This document shows positions 12,557 to 23,810 of a DNA stretch of 64,000 nucleotides, in pieces; positions within the stretch are counted from its first letter, which is position 1, and every line of letters starts with the position of its first letter. The stretch is from Pycnopodia helianthoides. Taxonomy: Eukaryota > Echinodermata > Asteroidea > Forcipulatida > Asteriidae. The position numbers were made by a program, and so were the translations under genes. The notes under the pieces were generated by a model, which was given only the letters and a program-made list of their open reading frames with translations, searched no databases and had not been told where the DNA came from. Location of the stretch: positions 12,587,608 through 12,651,607 of the forward strand of contig CM063246.1 of NCBI GenBank assembly GCA_032158295.1, written 5' to 3'.

Positions 12557-12586
12557 GCCGGACGGACGGACGGACGGACGGACAAA
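12557..12586. repeat. (GGAC)n microsatellite
   Basis: Six or so consecutive GGAC units follow 'gcgggcagcc'. The flanks hold gaagctgccatggcgagctg-like sequence (11415) and 'taaagcagctcgcc' (12615), suggesting a dispersed repeat that carries the microsatellite. Confidence 0.9.
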
Positions 12587-12674
12587 ATTGGTATTACATA
12601 GGCTCGCATTCTGCTAAAGCAGCTCGCCAAAAACTACTGCAATTTTACACTTTTACAAAAAACTCACTTTTTAA

Positions 12675-13037
12675 AGGTGCTGCAGATGTTTAGTAATTGG
12701 AGCCTACTGATTGTGTTAATCCAATATAAATGTAGGTACATACAATAAAACTAACCTGTGAAAATTTCACTTCAAAAGGTAGTCGCGTTTTTGAGATATC
12801 ACCGAAAAACCGAAGCGAATATTTCCATGCAGGAAGAATAACGCCATAGGAATACATAGTCTGAGAAGACTCAAATTTTGGGGAATTAAAAAGTGATATA
12901 TTTTCCATAAACGTAGTACTTTGAAGTTAAAAGTTTCTCAAAATTCATTATACTACCCAAAGATGCTGTACTTCTGACCAAGTAAATTTTTTATTGTCAT
13001 TAATTTTCAGAGTCATTACCAAACAAGTACTGTGCCT
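12675..13037. mobile_element. TTAA-flanked miniature element, family A
   Basis: TTAA at 12671-12674 and 13038-13041 flank ends AGGTGCTGCAG and CTGTGCCT, which are imperfect inverted repeats. A second copy in inverse orientation lies at 31956-32311. TTAA duplication points to piggyBac- or Kolobok-type transposases; none is encoded here. Confidence 0.8.
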
Positions 13038-13434
13038 TTAAAATTAGCCATGGTCTATTATTGTACCATTGCACTTGCAGCAAAAAACTTCCTTAGGTAA
13101 CTAATCAACCCCCCCCCCCTCCTCCGTTTGCTGAAGCAGGCAGCAATGACAATTTTTTAAATTAAGTTTGCATCTAATGAATTACCATTGGTTATTTCAA
13201 GATATGTTTTTCCATTAATGTAATAAGAGATCAAAACATTGAGTCGGTCTCTTTGTGCAGTCTTATTGAGTCATTGTGTTTAAGCTGACTGAAATGATCT
13301 GCTACTGATAATTTTATATGTTAAAATATTACTAACTGAAACAATAAATATGAATGACAATAAATATCAAACTCAATGGTGAAAATGGCTGTAGCTGAAA
13401 ACAATGCATTTAACAACTTCTAACGGCAGGTTAA
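13038..13434. repeat. Degenerate member of the local long repeat
   Basis: Holds 'gctgaagcaggcagcaatga' (13130), also present near 17630 and in diverged form at 23020, and a 'gtctctttgtgcagtcttat' type block also seen at 20050 and 23150. No gene. Confidence 0.5.
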
Positions 13435-13789
13435 AGGCCCTGTACACTATTGGTAAGATCGAAAAACACAAATGTTCACAGATTCACACATAACTTACAT
13501 GATTTAAAGTAAGTAATGGTAGAAAGGGGTCCTTCAAATATTTATGCCTAAAATGCTATCGTTTCTGAGAAATGAATAAAACAATAGTTTTTATCGCGCG
13601 CGATAATAAACTCGATGTTTGAAAAACAGAAAGCACATAAGGTCTCTTTTCACTATTTTCTCGTGACCTCGATGACCAATTGAGCTCAAATTTTCACAGG
13701 TTTGTTATTTCATGTATATGGTTAATCACACAAAACATGAACTTTGTTTGCGACTGTCTTGTCAGCTCTACCAATTTTGTATAATACCT
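13435..13789. mobile_element. TTAA-flanked miniature element, family B
   Basis: TTAA at 13431-13434 and 13790-13793; ends AGGCCCTGTACAC and GTATAATACCT. The 'cactattttctcgtgacc' and 'aaattttcacaggtttgtta' blocks recur at 45783-46135 and 51164-51549, so these are related families. Confidence 0.8.
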
Positions 13790-13877
13790 TTAAGTGATGG
13801 ACTAACTAGTAGTTTTTAACCCACAAATACTGCAATCAAATGTGTAACTGGTATTAAACACCTAAAATTTACTAGAG

Positions 13878-13957
13878 CAGGATTGGAACCAAGGACCTCT
13901 GAGGCTCTAGATTAACTTGCTGGCACTCTACCAACTGAGCTAGGCTATGTAGCCCTT
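13878..13957 (-). repeat. tRNA-like sequence of the dispersed repeat
   Basis: On the minus strand it reads gggctacatagcctagctca, an A-box-like tagctcagttgg, and a B-box-like ggttccaatcc. It is diverged and carries extra bases in the anticodon region, so it is unlikely to be a working tRNA. Confidence 0.55.
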
Positions 13958-14205
13958 TATTGATAGTATTAACAACAATATTTTCAGCTACTGAATTCAA
14001 TAACATTTTATGGCCACACATTATGGTGTATAGTCTTAATAGGCGCTTCATGCAAAATTTTTGTGCTTTTAAAACTAATAATGAAAGTTACAAGACCTTA
14101 CACTACATTTGTAGGTGTTCGTGCAATACAAGCACGAACACCTTTTTAGGTGTTCGTGCAATACAAGCACAAACACCTCTTGATATTGTTCTGTTTTTTT
14201 CTTTT

Positions 14206-15547
14206 TAGGTGTTCGGGCATTCCGCCCGAAAACCTATTGTTACTGTTCTGTTTTGTTGTTTTTTTCCCCTTTATCTGAGATCCTTCTCTCGCAATTTTCG
14301 CAAAAAGTATAACTCCTAGAGACTTGAAACTTATCATGCACTTAGACCTTAGTGTATAGACGAAACCGCAACTTTTTCGGGGCGATGACGTCATCGATGA
14401 CGTCATAACATCCAAAATAAAAAATAATGAGAAAAACTGTAAATCGTCATATCTAGAGAACCATAAATGATAAATACATGATCTTTGCTTCATATGAAAG
14501 TTCAACATTTTGTTTACAACTCTTACACAGAATGTGACCCCATGTGACCTTTACTTCTGGTCGAAAACAGACGTTTAAGGTTTTTTTTTGCGGAAACGTT
14601 GTATCCTATGAACCAAATATGGTACACCTTTAATCATTGTATCATCTGAAGGCCCTTGAACAGTTCTACAAATCTTTCATTAGGTAAGACCCCATGTGAC
14701 CTTTACTTCTGCTCAAAACCGTAAGTTGAATTTTCTTACATAAAGAAAACTCGTCATATCTCATGGACCATAAACGTTTTAGACTTAAAACTTCACAAAT
14801 ACTTAGACCTTTGTGTTTAAATATGTATGTGTGAAATTCGGTTTGATGATGTCATCGATGACGTCATAACAATAAATCACTGTTTAATATTTAGAAAAAT
14901 CATAATTGGAGAATCACAAATGCTACATGTAAGATATTTGCACAATATAAAATCTCTTGCCAGATTATGCAAATCACATACACAATGTGACACCATATGA
15001 CCTTTGCTTCTGGTTGAAACCGGAAGTTCAAAATTCAGATTTCAAACGTTCATTTCTCATAAACCAAGAAGGGTATTGTCTTGAAACTTACTATGTATAT
15101 AGATTGTAGTATGTATATGACACCCAAATTATTTTGGTGCGTTGACGTCATCGATGACGTCATAACAATTAATCAACGTTTAATATTAAAAACAATCATA
15201 ATCGGAGAACCAAAAAATGCTACATGTAAGGTACTTGCACCATAAAAAAGCTCCGGCCGAATTGTACAAATCACATTCAAAGGGTGACCCCATACAACCT
15301 GAGATATATTTCTAAGTGAACTTGGCCATTAAAATATCAAAATCTCGATCCAATACCTTACGTGGCATGTGGCATACTACTCGCGACTGATTCCAGTGCA
15401 ACGGAGTGGAAGCTAGCCTTATGTCAAGACGCTTGTTGCCTGACATTTAATTGCTATGTTAAATGTCGTCCCCATTTCATTCAAACACAATCTGACATCA
15501 CTCACGAACACCTGTGTGTTTGTTGTTTACAAACACTGTACGTCTAG
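14206..15547 (+). mobile_element. Helentron-like element, copy A (inner)
   Basis: Starts with TAGGTGTTCGGGC, whose hairpin partner GCCCGAAAACCTA follows at once. Ends with CACGAACACCT, a hairpin GTGTTTGT/ACAAACAC at 15516-15536, then tgtacgt and CTAG (15544-15547) followed by T. It is nearly identical to 34140-35446, which independently fixes both ends. The interior holds 'gatgacgtcatcgatgacgt' palindromes at about 14390, 14850 and 15145. The frame at 15362-15547 is shared with the second copy only because the DNA is duplicated. Confidence 0.8.
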
Positions 15548-16599
15548 TCTTCTTCATCTTCTTCTTCCCTGGAACTCTTCTCCGGAACACAACTCAAGAT
15601 TGAAATTGAATTGAATCTTGAAACTCATCAGACAATTGAACCACAACATGAAGGCGGCACAATTTTCATGACGTCACGATGACGTCATCAGGTGTCAAAT
15701 TACACTGTTTATAAAGTCGAAAAATGACCATTTGCTATTTGCTGTATTTCAATGAATTTAAAAGCTATGATGTTCATAATTAGGCATCTGATAGTTCAAG
15801 ACTTGGGCAACATTTCAAAAGTTAACCACAAAATCGTATAACCTTCACTTCCGGGTCGTTACCCTGATTCGAAGTTTGCCTTCGGGTTTTTTTCCTTAAA
15901 AAATCTGTTTTTGGCCTTTTTTACAGCATAACTCAAGATTGAAAGTGAATTGAACATTGAAACTTGTCAGACAATTGAACCTCAGTATCAAGACGACACA
16001 GACTTGATGATGTTATGATGACGTCATCAGGTATCAAATTACATTAATTCAAAGTTTAATATTTGTAAAAAATCATAACTCCTGAACCACATGTTGGATT
16101 TTTACAATCTATAAAACATCGGACAGGTCATTGAAAGTTCAAAAAAAGCTACATACAATTTGACCCCATTTGACCTTGACATTTGGTTCAAAACGAAAGT
16201 TGAAAATTTGAAAAATTCATGTCTCAAAAACTACTGATCATTTCAGAGTTTTTTTTTATCAGGTAGAACAATAAGCCTGCTCAAACTTTTGCACTGAAAT
16301 AACAAAATTTTGACCTTTACATCTGGTCGAAAAAGGCGCACGTTTAAGTTGACCCGCATTGACGACGCGCGATGGTAAAAGAACACACGTACACATACCT
16401 GTACCTGTACAGCTACACATACATCTCACGTAACAGTTGACCGTCAATAAGACAGTCAATTAGGGTCAACCTCCTCTACACGTGCACTGCACGTGCAGTT
16501 TCATTGACGTTCTATGTTGAATGCATACGTGTGATTATTTTGCACGTAAATTTATTGTGCTGTGGGGACCATGCTGGAATACATTCCGCATCTATCGGT

Positions 16600-17250
16600 G
16601 TTAGAGCTCATATTGCACCCCAGCGGATCATCCATCTAATTATTTGAAAAATTCTTAACTCCTGAACCACACATTGGATTTTAACAATTTAAACATCAAT
16701 GGGAACATATGTAACAACTCAAGAAAAGATACAAAGAATATGACCCCATTTGACCTTGACTTCCGGCTCAAACCGGAAGTTGAAATTTAATATTTGAAAA
16801 ATTTAGAATTCCTAAACCACACTTGGATTGTTATCGTCTTTACGTTATCGGAATTGTCTTAATAACTTAACACGCGCTTTGCAAATTGTGAACCCATTTG
16901 ACCTTGACTTCCGGTTCAAACGGGGAAATGAAAGTTAATATTTTAAAATCATAACTCCTGAACCACACATTGGATTTTTACAATCCATGCATCATCTGAA
17001 AGGTCTTAATTAAATTGACACGCACTACTCAAAATGTGACCGGTTTGACCTTGACTTCCGGTAAAAACCGGAAGTTGAAATTTTATGTTATAAAAATTCA
17101 TAACTTCTGAACCACGTATTGGATTTTTACAATCTAAACATCGTTGGGATGATATGTAACAACTTAAGAAACGATACACAGAATATGATCTCATTTGACA
17201 TTGACTTCAGGTTCAAACCGGCAGTTGAAGTTTTATATTGAATAAATATA
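16600..17250 (+). repeat. Tandem array, about 148-153 bp units, inside the Helentron-like element
   Basis: The block 'tttgaccttgacttccgg' recurs at about 16747, 16900, 17048 and 17195, each followed by 'ttcaaaccggaagttgaa' and 'ataactcctgaaccacacat'. More diverged units fill 14270-16600. Each unit contains the near-palindrome CTTCCGG(n)CCGGAAG. Confidence 0.85.
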
Positions 17251-17371
17251 ACTCCTGAACCAGAAATTGGATTGATAAGGTAAAATTTTGTCACCAATTC
17301 AATCAATCACAACTTGATGACATCACTCACGAACACCTTGTTTTTGTAGTTGACAAAAACTCAATCTCTAG

Positions 17372-18169
17372 TTTTATTTAAATTTAAATTTTAAAACTAT
17401 TTCTTTAAAATTAGCCATTGAGTATGGCTAAAATGATCATACTACAAAAATCCCAAATTTGTACCATTCCTACAAAAAAATTGCTAGGTAATTAGGGCCC
17501 CCCAAAAAAATTATTTAACCCTTCTCAAAAAACTTATTTCTTAAAATTGGCCATCCAAAATTTGTACCATTCTAACAAGAAAGTTGTCCCGGTAACTAAG
17601 CTCCAACCCCCCTCCAATTAACTTTACTGAAGCAGGCAGCAATGACCATGTTCTCAGTCAATTTTGCATCTGTTTATTAGTTTTTTAGTTATGTTTTTAT
17701 TAACATTAGGATTAGGGTTTCCAATGAATGTAAAATCTAACAGCAAATGATGTTAAATGTGATGCGATCAAGCTAAATGAGACGTTTGTGGTAAATAAGT
17801 GATGGCGCTGTCCAATTCAGTGACTCTTTGTGACTGTCGACTTGAAAACCATAAGTTTGCAAAATAATTTTTACAAGTTTTATGAATAGGGTCCGTATCC
17901 ATTTCTTATATTCGCAGTGTTAGTCACTGTGACCGGGGAATGTGGTAGGCGAATATATTCAAGGTGACCAAAAGGAGCCATTTTGACGATTGCGTCATTA
18001 AAATTGTGGGTGGTGGAATGAGGCCGCAAGGATATTTTATCAGATCCTCTTTTCAGCAATAGCATGTTTTCACGCCTCAATTTCGAGCACTCTTCAGTTG
18101 CGGGTGTGGGTGATTCGTAATGAACCTGTAGGTCTCAAGTCTCGTTAGAGACAAGTATTGGTTTATTCG
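17372..18169. other. No gene recognised; degenerate local repeat
   Basis: Shares 'actgaagcaggcagcaatga' (17628) with 13130. Part of 17880-18170 may be the decayed 3' portion of the adjacent Penelope-like element, but I could not recognise a GIY-YIG endonuclease. Confidence 0.45.
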
Positions 18170-19640
18170 CTGTGGTTCAGGGTGATGGTTGTGAGTTTGT
18201 GAGAGTGAAATCCTGACCATAGGTGAACTGTTCCTCTAGCAAGGAAATTAGGATGTTAAGCGTTTCATCTGGATCATCAATAAATCCAGAATCTTGTGGG
18301 ATGTGATTGAGCTGTTGAGAGGGTGAGTCGGTTGGACTCTGGTTTAGTTTGGCTCTAATCAATTTTTCCCTAATATTTTGGTCTTTTCTGATTGCAATGA
18401 ATGGAGGTTTCGGGAAGATCCTCAAGAGTGTGTCGTTGCATTGTATTAAAGACCAGTGTTTATTGATCGCTTTGTTCAGGTCACCATGGTTGATGTACGG
18501 ATTATATGTCGTACTTAAGACAAGCGGGGTTGCGCTTTTTTCTGTTTTTGTGGTTGTTTATGAATCAGTTTTGACCGTTCATTTTGTTATACTTTCCCAA
18601 CGATTTTGTTTATTTCTGATAAAACTATTATAACCTCTTGTTATTAGTTTTTCTGAAAAATTGTTGACTTTGATCAAGAAATCATCTTCATTGTTTGAGT
18701 TTCGAGCATATCGGAGTGTTTCTCCATATATGAATGCTTTGAACACATGTGTGGGGTGTGATGATGTTTTGTGTAGGTATTGGTAGGTTTCAGTGGGTTT
18801 GGTATAGGCTTTTGTGTCAAAAATACCAGTTTCATTGAACATTGTACCTTTGAAGATCGTTAAGTCAAGATAGTTGATGGAAGTATCTGATGCCTCATAA
18901 GTAAATTTGAGGGTTGGGTGTATAGTTGATTCATGGTTTGGATAAGGCTCTCGAAGTTTTCAAGAGTGCTGTCATAGAGGACAAGGATGTCATCTCTATA
19001 GCGCCACCATGTTAGGATGTGATCAGCTTTTTCAAGGATTTGTTTTTTCCAGATCGTGTAGTGTAATATCACAAATTTCTGGGCTTGCAGTTGAGCCCAT
19101 GGCACATCCGATTTTTTGTAGGTAGTTACCGAATTGGAAGCAGTTTCTTCCTATGATCAGTTCCAATAGTTTAGGGATGTAGTTGGAGGGTGGTTTTGTG
19201 ATAGGGTACGGGTGATGGTTTAGGTCTAAGGCATTGCAGACACAGTTTATCGCCTCTGTTTGGCGGACGTTTGTGTACATAGAGACAACATCAATACTTG
19301 TAATCAGAACTTTTGGCGGGAAAGTTATTTCTTCTAGTTTCCGTAGTATGTCCGTTGTGTCACGCACATAGGTTGGTTGAGCGGTAACTATAGGAAGAAG
19401 AAAGTAGTCCACAAATTCTGATATTTTAGCTTGAGCTTGAGCACCCGCTTATTATTGGTCTTCCTACAAATGGTATGCCCGGGGGTGGTGATTTATGTAT
19501 TTTCGGGAGAAAATTCATTTTAGGGCAATTGCATTGTAAGGAAGGTGGGTCAAGGTATGCCAAGGTTTGTTTGTTGATATGGTTGTTTTAATGTAAATCG
19601 AGGAGTAGGTTATGAACCAGTGTAGTAGTTTGTGGGGTAA
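18170..19640 (-). pseudogene. Penelope-like element reverse transcriptase relic
   Basis: Read on the minus strand from 19640: a FLPKIHKSP-type block (near 19500), then in shifted frames YVRDTTDILRKLE, ITSIDVVSMYTNV, an 'IGCAMGSTASPEICD' block, the catalytic block WWRYRDDILVLYD (DD codons at 18989-18994), TKAYTKPTETYQYLHKTSSH and FRKDQNIREKLIRAKL-like segments down to about 18180. The order and motifs are those of Penelope-like reverse transcriptases, which act as template-primed retroelements. At least three frameshifts and stops show it is dead. A terminal GIY-YIG domain is not recognised. Confidence 0.85.
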
Positions 19641-20106
19641 TCTCTTGGTCCAACTTTGTGTAGCTATTCAAATACTACTGACTGAAAAGATTGTTGAAAA
19701 TTAGTTAATGGCCCGACCCTTGCAGACTCTTTCTCGATGGCTGACTTACCTACTTTTAATGAAAATTTGTAATCAGTGCAAAAGAAAGATTGCAGCTGAA
19801 AACAAAGCGTTACCAATTCTGAGAGTAGGTTTAGCAATCTTCAAACTAAGTGATGATTGAATACTTGCATGGTGTGGAAAAACAGACATAACTATAATAG
19901 TGAACTTGCGGTTACAACCATGTGTATAATCTATTGAGGCCATTTTCTTAAAAATTGTGCATCAAAAGATTACTGATGACTGTTCTTGTAGTATTAGTAA
20001 GGGTAAGGTGTTCAATGATTGTAAGGCTAAAAGCATCAATGTTGAGTCAGTTTCTTTGTATTATTTTGAGTCATTCAGTTATGAGCTGGCTGAAATGTCC
20101 TGTTAA
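19641..20106. other. No gene recognised; degenerate local repeat
   Basis: Contains 'gattgcagctgaaaacaaag' (19786) matching the local repeat family. No supported frame. Confidence 0.5.
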
Positions 20107-20501
20107 AGACACTGGACACCTTTGGTAATTGTCAAAGACCAATCTTCTCACTTGGTGTATCTCAACATATGCACAAAATAACAAACCTGTGAAAATTTGA
20201 ACTCAATTGGTCGTCGAAGTTGCGAGATAATAATGGAAGAAAAAACACCCTTGTCCATGTTGTCACACGAAGTTGTGTGCTTTCAGATGCTTAATTTTGA
20301 TTTTGAGACCTCACGCGTGAAGTCTCAATATCAATTCAAATATTTTACTGAGAAATAACTTCTTTCTCAAAAACTACGTTACTTCAGAGGGAGCCGTTTC
20401 TCACAATGTTTTATACTATCAACAGCTCTCTGTTGCTCTTTACCAAGTAAGTTTTTATGCTAAAAATTATTTTGAGTAATTACCAATAGTGTCCAGTGCC
20501 T
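20107..20501. mobile_element. TTAA-flanked miniature element, family C, intact copy
   Basis: TTAA at 20103-20106 and 20502-20505. Terminal inverted repeats AGACACTGGACACCTTTGGT and ACCAATAGTGTCCAGTGCCT are nearly complementary. A close copy lies at 42861-43241. A central GAGACCTCACGCGTGA-type palindrome is present. No transposase. Confidence 0.85.
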
Positions 20502-20505
20502 TTAA

Positions 20506-21690
20506 GTTATTGACAAATTAATCTATCAACACATTACTACCTGAAAGTTGTATTGAAAATAAACAATTAAATTATTAGAATTATTGCCAAGAGAGGTTGA
20601 AGCTATAAAAAAAGCGTTACTAATTCTGACAAAAACTCTAATTATGGACAAACTAGTTGTTTTTAATTCCCAAATATTGGAATGGTATGTGATACTGGAA
20701 TGTAAAACAAAATGATTATTATCTGGTTTTTTTCCCCTACAATTTAATGGTGGTGTGTCCTGTGATGGATTTAAAATTGACCAACATGTCTGGTGACCAT
20801 CAGAGATTATGTGTTTTAAGCCTGTAATTAAGGGTTCAAACTACATCAAGGTTTTTAATCAGTGAAATAATTTAAACATGCTAATTTCCTACTTTACAAG
20901 CAAAGAAATATTAAAGAGGATGGGTCATAGTGATTGAAGTTGACGTTATTTTTTAGTTTTCTGCTTTCTATAATTTGTTGCATCTTTTGTATTATTACAT
21001 TAACAAAAGAAGTGATATTTGCAGGGAGTTTTTACTCCGTTCACTAAGCCCGCCGCCTAAATTTAACAAAATCCCGTAAATGAGGGCAGCAAACAAACAT
21101 GACGTCACTTTACGTATTTAATGCCCGGATGGTCTGTACTGAGCAATGCTCAATGAGTAACAACAAACAGCCGTTTGACAGAGGGTACGTACTGCGACGT
21201 CACTATTCTTTTGATTTTTTGAAAACAGCTTTCTGGCACCGACTGCTGTTGTTCCGATTTTGCCTGAAGGCGGGGGTGAAAAGAGGCTTGGAAACTGCGT
21301 TGTAAACGAATACCCATTCATTCTATAACTCTGTCACAGTGTTTTCTTGGTAGATATAGGTGTATTTAGGGATGTAAAGCTTTTTTTAGGAGTGACCTCT
21401 AGCGTGGCCCAACCTCTTTAAAGAACCATCAATCAGGCCTCATCATTGCACCCTGGGCCCCAATAGATGGTGGGAATATCAGTTTTTAAGTGGACAAACT
21501 AAAAAAATACCATTTATTTTTTTCAATAAACCAAAGATTATAGCGCCCCAAACAGTGACCTCTTAATAAAATAAAATGTCACGTTATTGATCTTGTAAAA
21601 AAATCACATGTTTTCCAAGCATGTGGACCCAAAATACAGAAACAATGGGGAAAATATATGAACTTTGACCAATGGTAAAACAAACTTTTA
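20506..21690. other. No gene recognised; CpG-richer patch at 21000-21330
   Basis: The first part is degenerate local repeat. At 21000-21330 CpG density rises (tacgtactgcgacgtcacta) and frames open on both strands, but neither resembles a known protein. It may be a repeat remnant or an unmethylated patch. Confidence 0.4.
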
Positions 21691-21691
21691 A

Positions 21692-22720
21692 CTAGAGCTC
21701 AATTGCGTTTGTGCACAAATGCCGAGCTGTTTCGCAATAACATTTTCAAATTACTCAAGTAAATATGAAATTCTTTTTGTATTCAAAGCAGTTATGATGT
21801 ATAAAGCCTGTTTAAAAAAGACTTTGGATTATACCACGTTTTATAAGCAATTTATGACAAAAAGGTGCAAAAATGAAAAAAATCATAAAAAATCATTTGA
21901 TGACGTCATCATGACGTCATTGCAGAATTGACAAGAACTTATTAATATCTAACAACCTACCAAGTTTCAACATGATCGCACTAATACATCGGGAGATATA
22001 CGACTTTGAAAAAGGCACCTTTAATGCCGCGTCACGTGACCCCCGATGACGTCATTGATCTGAAATTTCACACATATGATGGCTGGCTGACGGTCAACAT
22101 ATGTGTAAATTTTGAAGTGATTACACAAAACTTCCTCACACACATCTTCAAAAAGTCCATTTTGAACAGTTTTCAACCTGCCGCTAGAGGGCGCTCGTGT
22201 GTATCATGACGTCATCGGTATTTTTTTTTAACTGCCCACCCTTGCCAGACACTAACATAGTTGAAAGCATGTTCATAACATTTAGCACTTTTGAATTACA
22301 AGGCACTTCCGGTTTCGACCGGAAGTAGAAGTCATATGAGGTCACGCACACTGAGTAAAATGAAGACCTTATTTATCCCTATACAATCCCGCAAACAGAA
22401 CCCTACGGTCTCTCAAGGCTGATTTGATACAGATTTTCAAATGTTTAAAATAGAAACCTTTAAGATGACGTCACTTGACGAGTGATAAGGTCATCATGAC
22501 GAATTTGTTTTAGACACTTCCTTGCATCAATGCCAATCATCACTGAAAGTTTCATTGCAATTGCTCTTTAGGAACTATGCAAAAGGCCGCTTTGAACAAA
22601 TCGCGCGTTATTTCAATGACTGAAATGACTGAAACAGACAAATTTTTAAAAAAGAAAAATAAAAACAAAAACTTTAACAAAAACAAGAGCTGTTTCGCTG
22701 CGCTGCGCTACGAAACAGCT
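21692..22720 (-). mobile_element. Helentron/HINE-like element with different terminal hairpins
   Basis: On the minus strand the 5' hairpin is AGCTGTTTCG/CGAAACAGCT (22688-22720, 10 bp perfect stem). The same 10-mer AGCTGTTTCG returns near the 3' end (21725-21734 on the plus strand), followed by a short hairpin (21705-21722) and CTAG (21692-21695) with T next on the minus strand. The interior contains TGACGTCA sites (21900-21920, 22045, 22209, 22466) and CTTCCGG/CCGGAAG near 22320. The layout is that of the elements at 14-17 kb and 34 kb, with different terminal sequence. Confidence 0.7.
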
Positions 22721-23394
22721 AAAAATGCCATTTCATGGTAAATTATTTTTGTATCATCATCAAGTAGAACTTGGTGAATTTGTGCATTTTTCTCTTGATA
22801 AAATTGAATGGTCACATATTTCAAGCTACACACAACAGTTTCAAAATCATCATAGAAGTTTAAGGGGACAATGGGTTGTTGGATTATATATAATAGGCCT
22901 GTGCAAACATCAAGAAAAAATTACTCTCACAAAAAAACTCCTTAAAATTATATACTTGAATAAAACAAGTTAAAATAATCAGGCCCCCCCTCCTTCTATT
23001 TTCTGGGAAGAAAAAAATGCTGAACCAGGTAGCAATTACCTGTTCTCTTTTTTCATTTAGCATCCACTGAATTACCATTGAGTGTTTGAAGATATTCTTT
23101 TTAATTTGATGAACAAGTTTTTTGAATCAATGTAAGCTCTTAAAACTGCTAAGTCGGTATTTCTGTATATATTGAGTCAATGAGTTTTGAGCTGGATCAA
23201 ATAATCTGCTAACAAGCTAAACCATTGGACTGAAGCTATGCTAAAGACAGTATATATGCTGCTAAATTAATATCACATAAGTGATCAACAAAAATTCATA
23301 ATTCAGGAAGGAATTTGTACAAAATGGTTGAAGCAGATTTCACTCTTCTATATGAAAATTAATGCTTCCACTACAAATACATTGCACTATTGTT
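22721..23394. other. No gene recognised; degenerate local repeat
   Basis: Members of the local repeat (ctgaaccaggtagcaattac near 23022, tattgagtcaatgagttttg near 23170). No reading frame of interest. Confidence 0.5.
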
Positions 23395-23665
23395 TTCTCA
23401 AATTTGCTCATTACTGTGTTGTGTAAAAGAACCCAGTGCACTTATCAAAAAGAGAAGGGGTTTGCCCCGGTGTTCCTGGTTTGATTGGCAGCATATTGCG
23501 CCACAGCACCTTGTATTACCATTACATGGTGCTATATAAAGGAATAGGTCCAATACTTCATAGCTCCACAATATCTTGCAGGAAAATACTGAATGTTGAA
23601 GTGCCTTGAGCGTCACTGAGTGACGGATATGAGCGCTATATAAAAAGCCACTATTATTATTATTT
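23395..23665 (+). repeat. SINE/LINE-tail repeat ending in (TTA)n
   Basis: 'gtaaaagaacccagtgcact', 'ggtttgccccggtgttcctg' and 'gccacagcaccttgta' match the element at 61010-61280. The 3' end 'gagcgctatataaaaagcca' plus ATT repeats is typical of L2-mobilised SINEs. Confidence 0.7.
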
Positions 23666-23698
23666 TTAACAATGTTTTTGCCTCTGATTTTTTTACAG

Positions 23699-23810
23699 CC
23701 ATCTTCAGAGACAGAAGTCTATAACCAGCCCAGCTGATGTTCTGGACAATATGATGTCAACCATGAAGATGAACAATCTATGCAAGCAGTGGTTTACATG
23801 TATGTACTGA
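23699..23810 (+). CDS. Possible terminal coding exon of an unidentified gene
   Basis: A strong acceptor (tttttgcctctgatttttttacag) precedes a 36-codon frame beginning HLQRQKSITSPADVLDNM and ending CKQWFTCMY with a TGA at 23808-23810. Composition is more protein-like than its neighbours. I recognise no family and see no matching upstream exon, so this may be chance. Confidence 0.2.

Larger units (their letters stand above)
14112..17371 (+). mobile_element. Composite Helentron/HINE-like rolling-circle element
   Basis: The left side has three hairpins of the form AGGTGTTCG...CGAACACCT (14112-14142 with a 12 bp perfect stem, 14147-14177, 14206-14234). The right end has CACGAACACCT, then an 8 bp-stem hairpin at 17340-17360 (GTTTTTGT/ACAAAAAC), then seven bases and CTAG (17368-17371) followed by T. 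A left hairpin, a subterminal inverted repeat of its arm, a short 3' hairpin and a CTAG end match the architecture known for Helentron-associated elements. The interior is a tandem array. No Rep/helicase is encoded. Confidence 0.7.

Noticed and set aside
15362..15547. 61-codon frame conserved in both Helentron-like copies
   Set aside because: Conservation is explained by recent DNA duplication; the frame ends at the element's 3' hairpin region.
21099..21321. Frames on both strands in a CpG-richer patch
   Set aside because: Opposite-strand frames of equal length with no family resemblance; kept only as a composition note.
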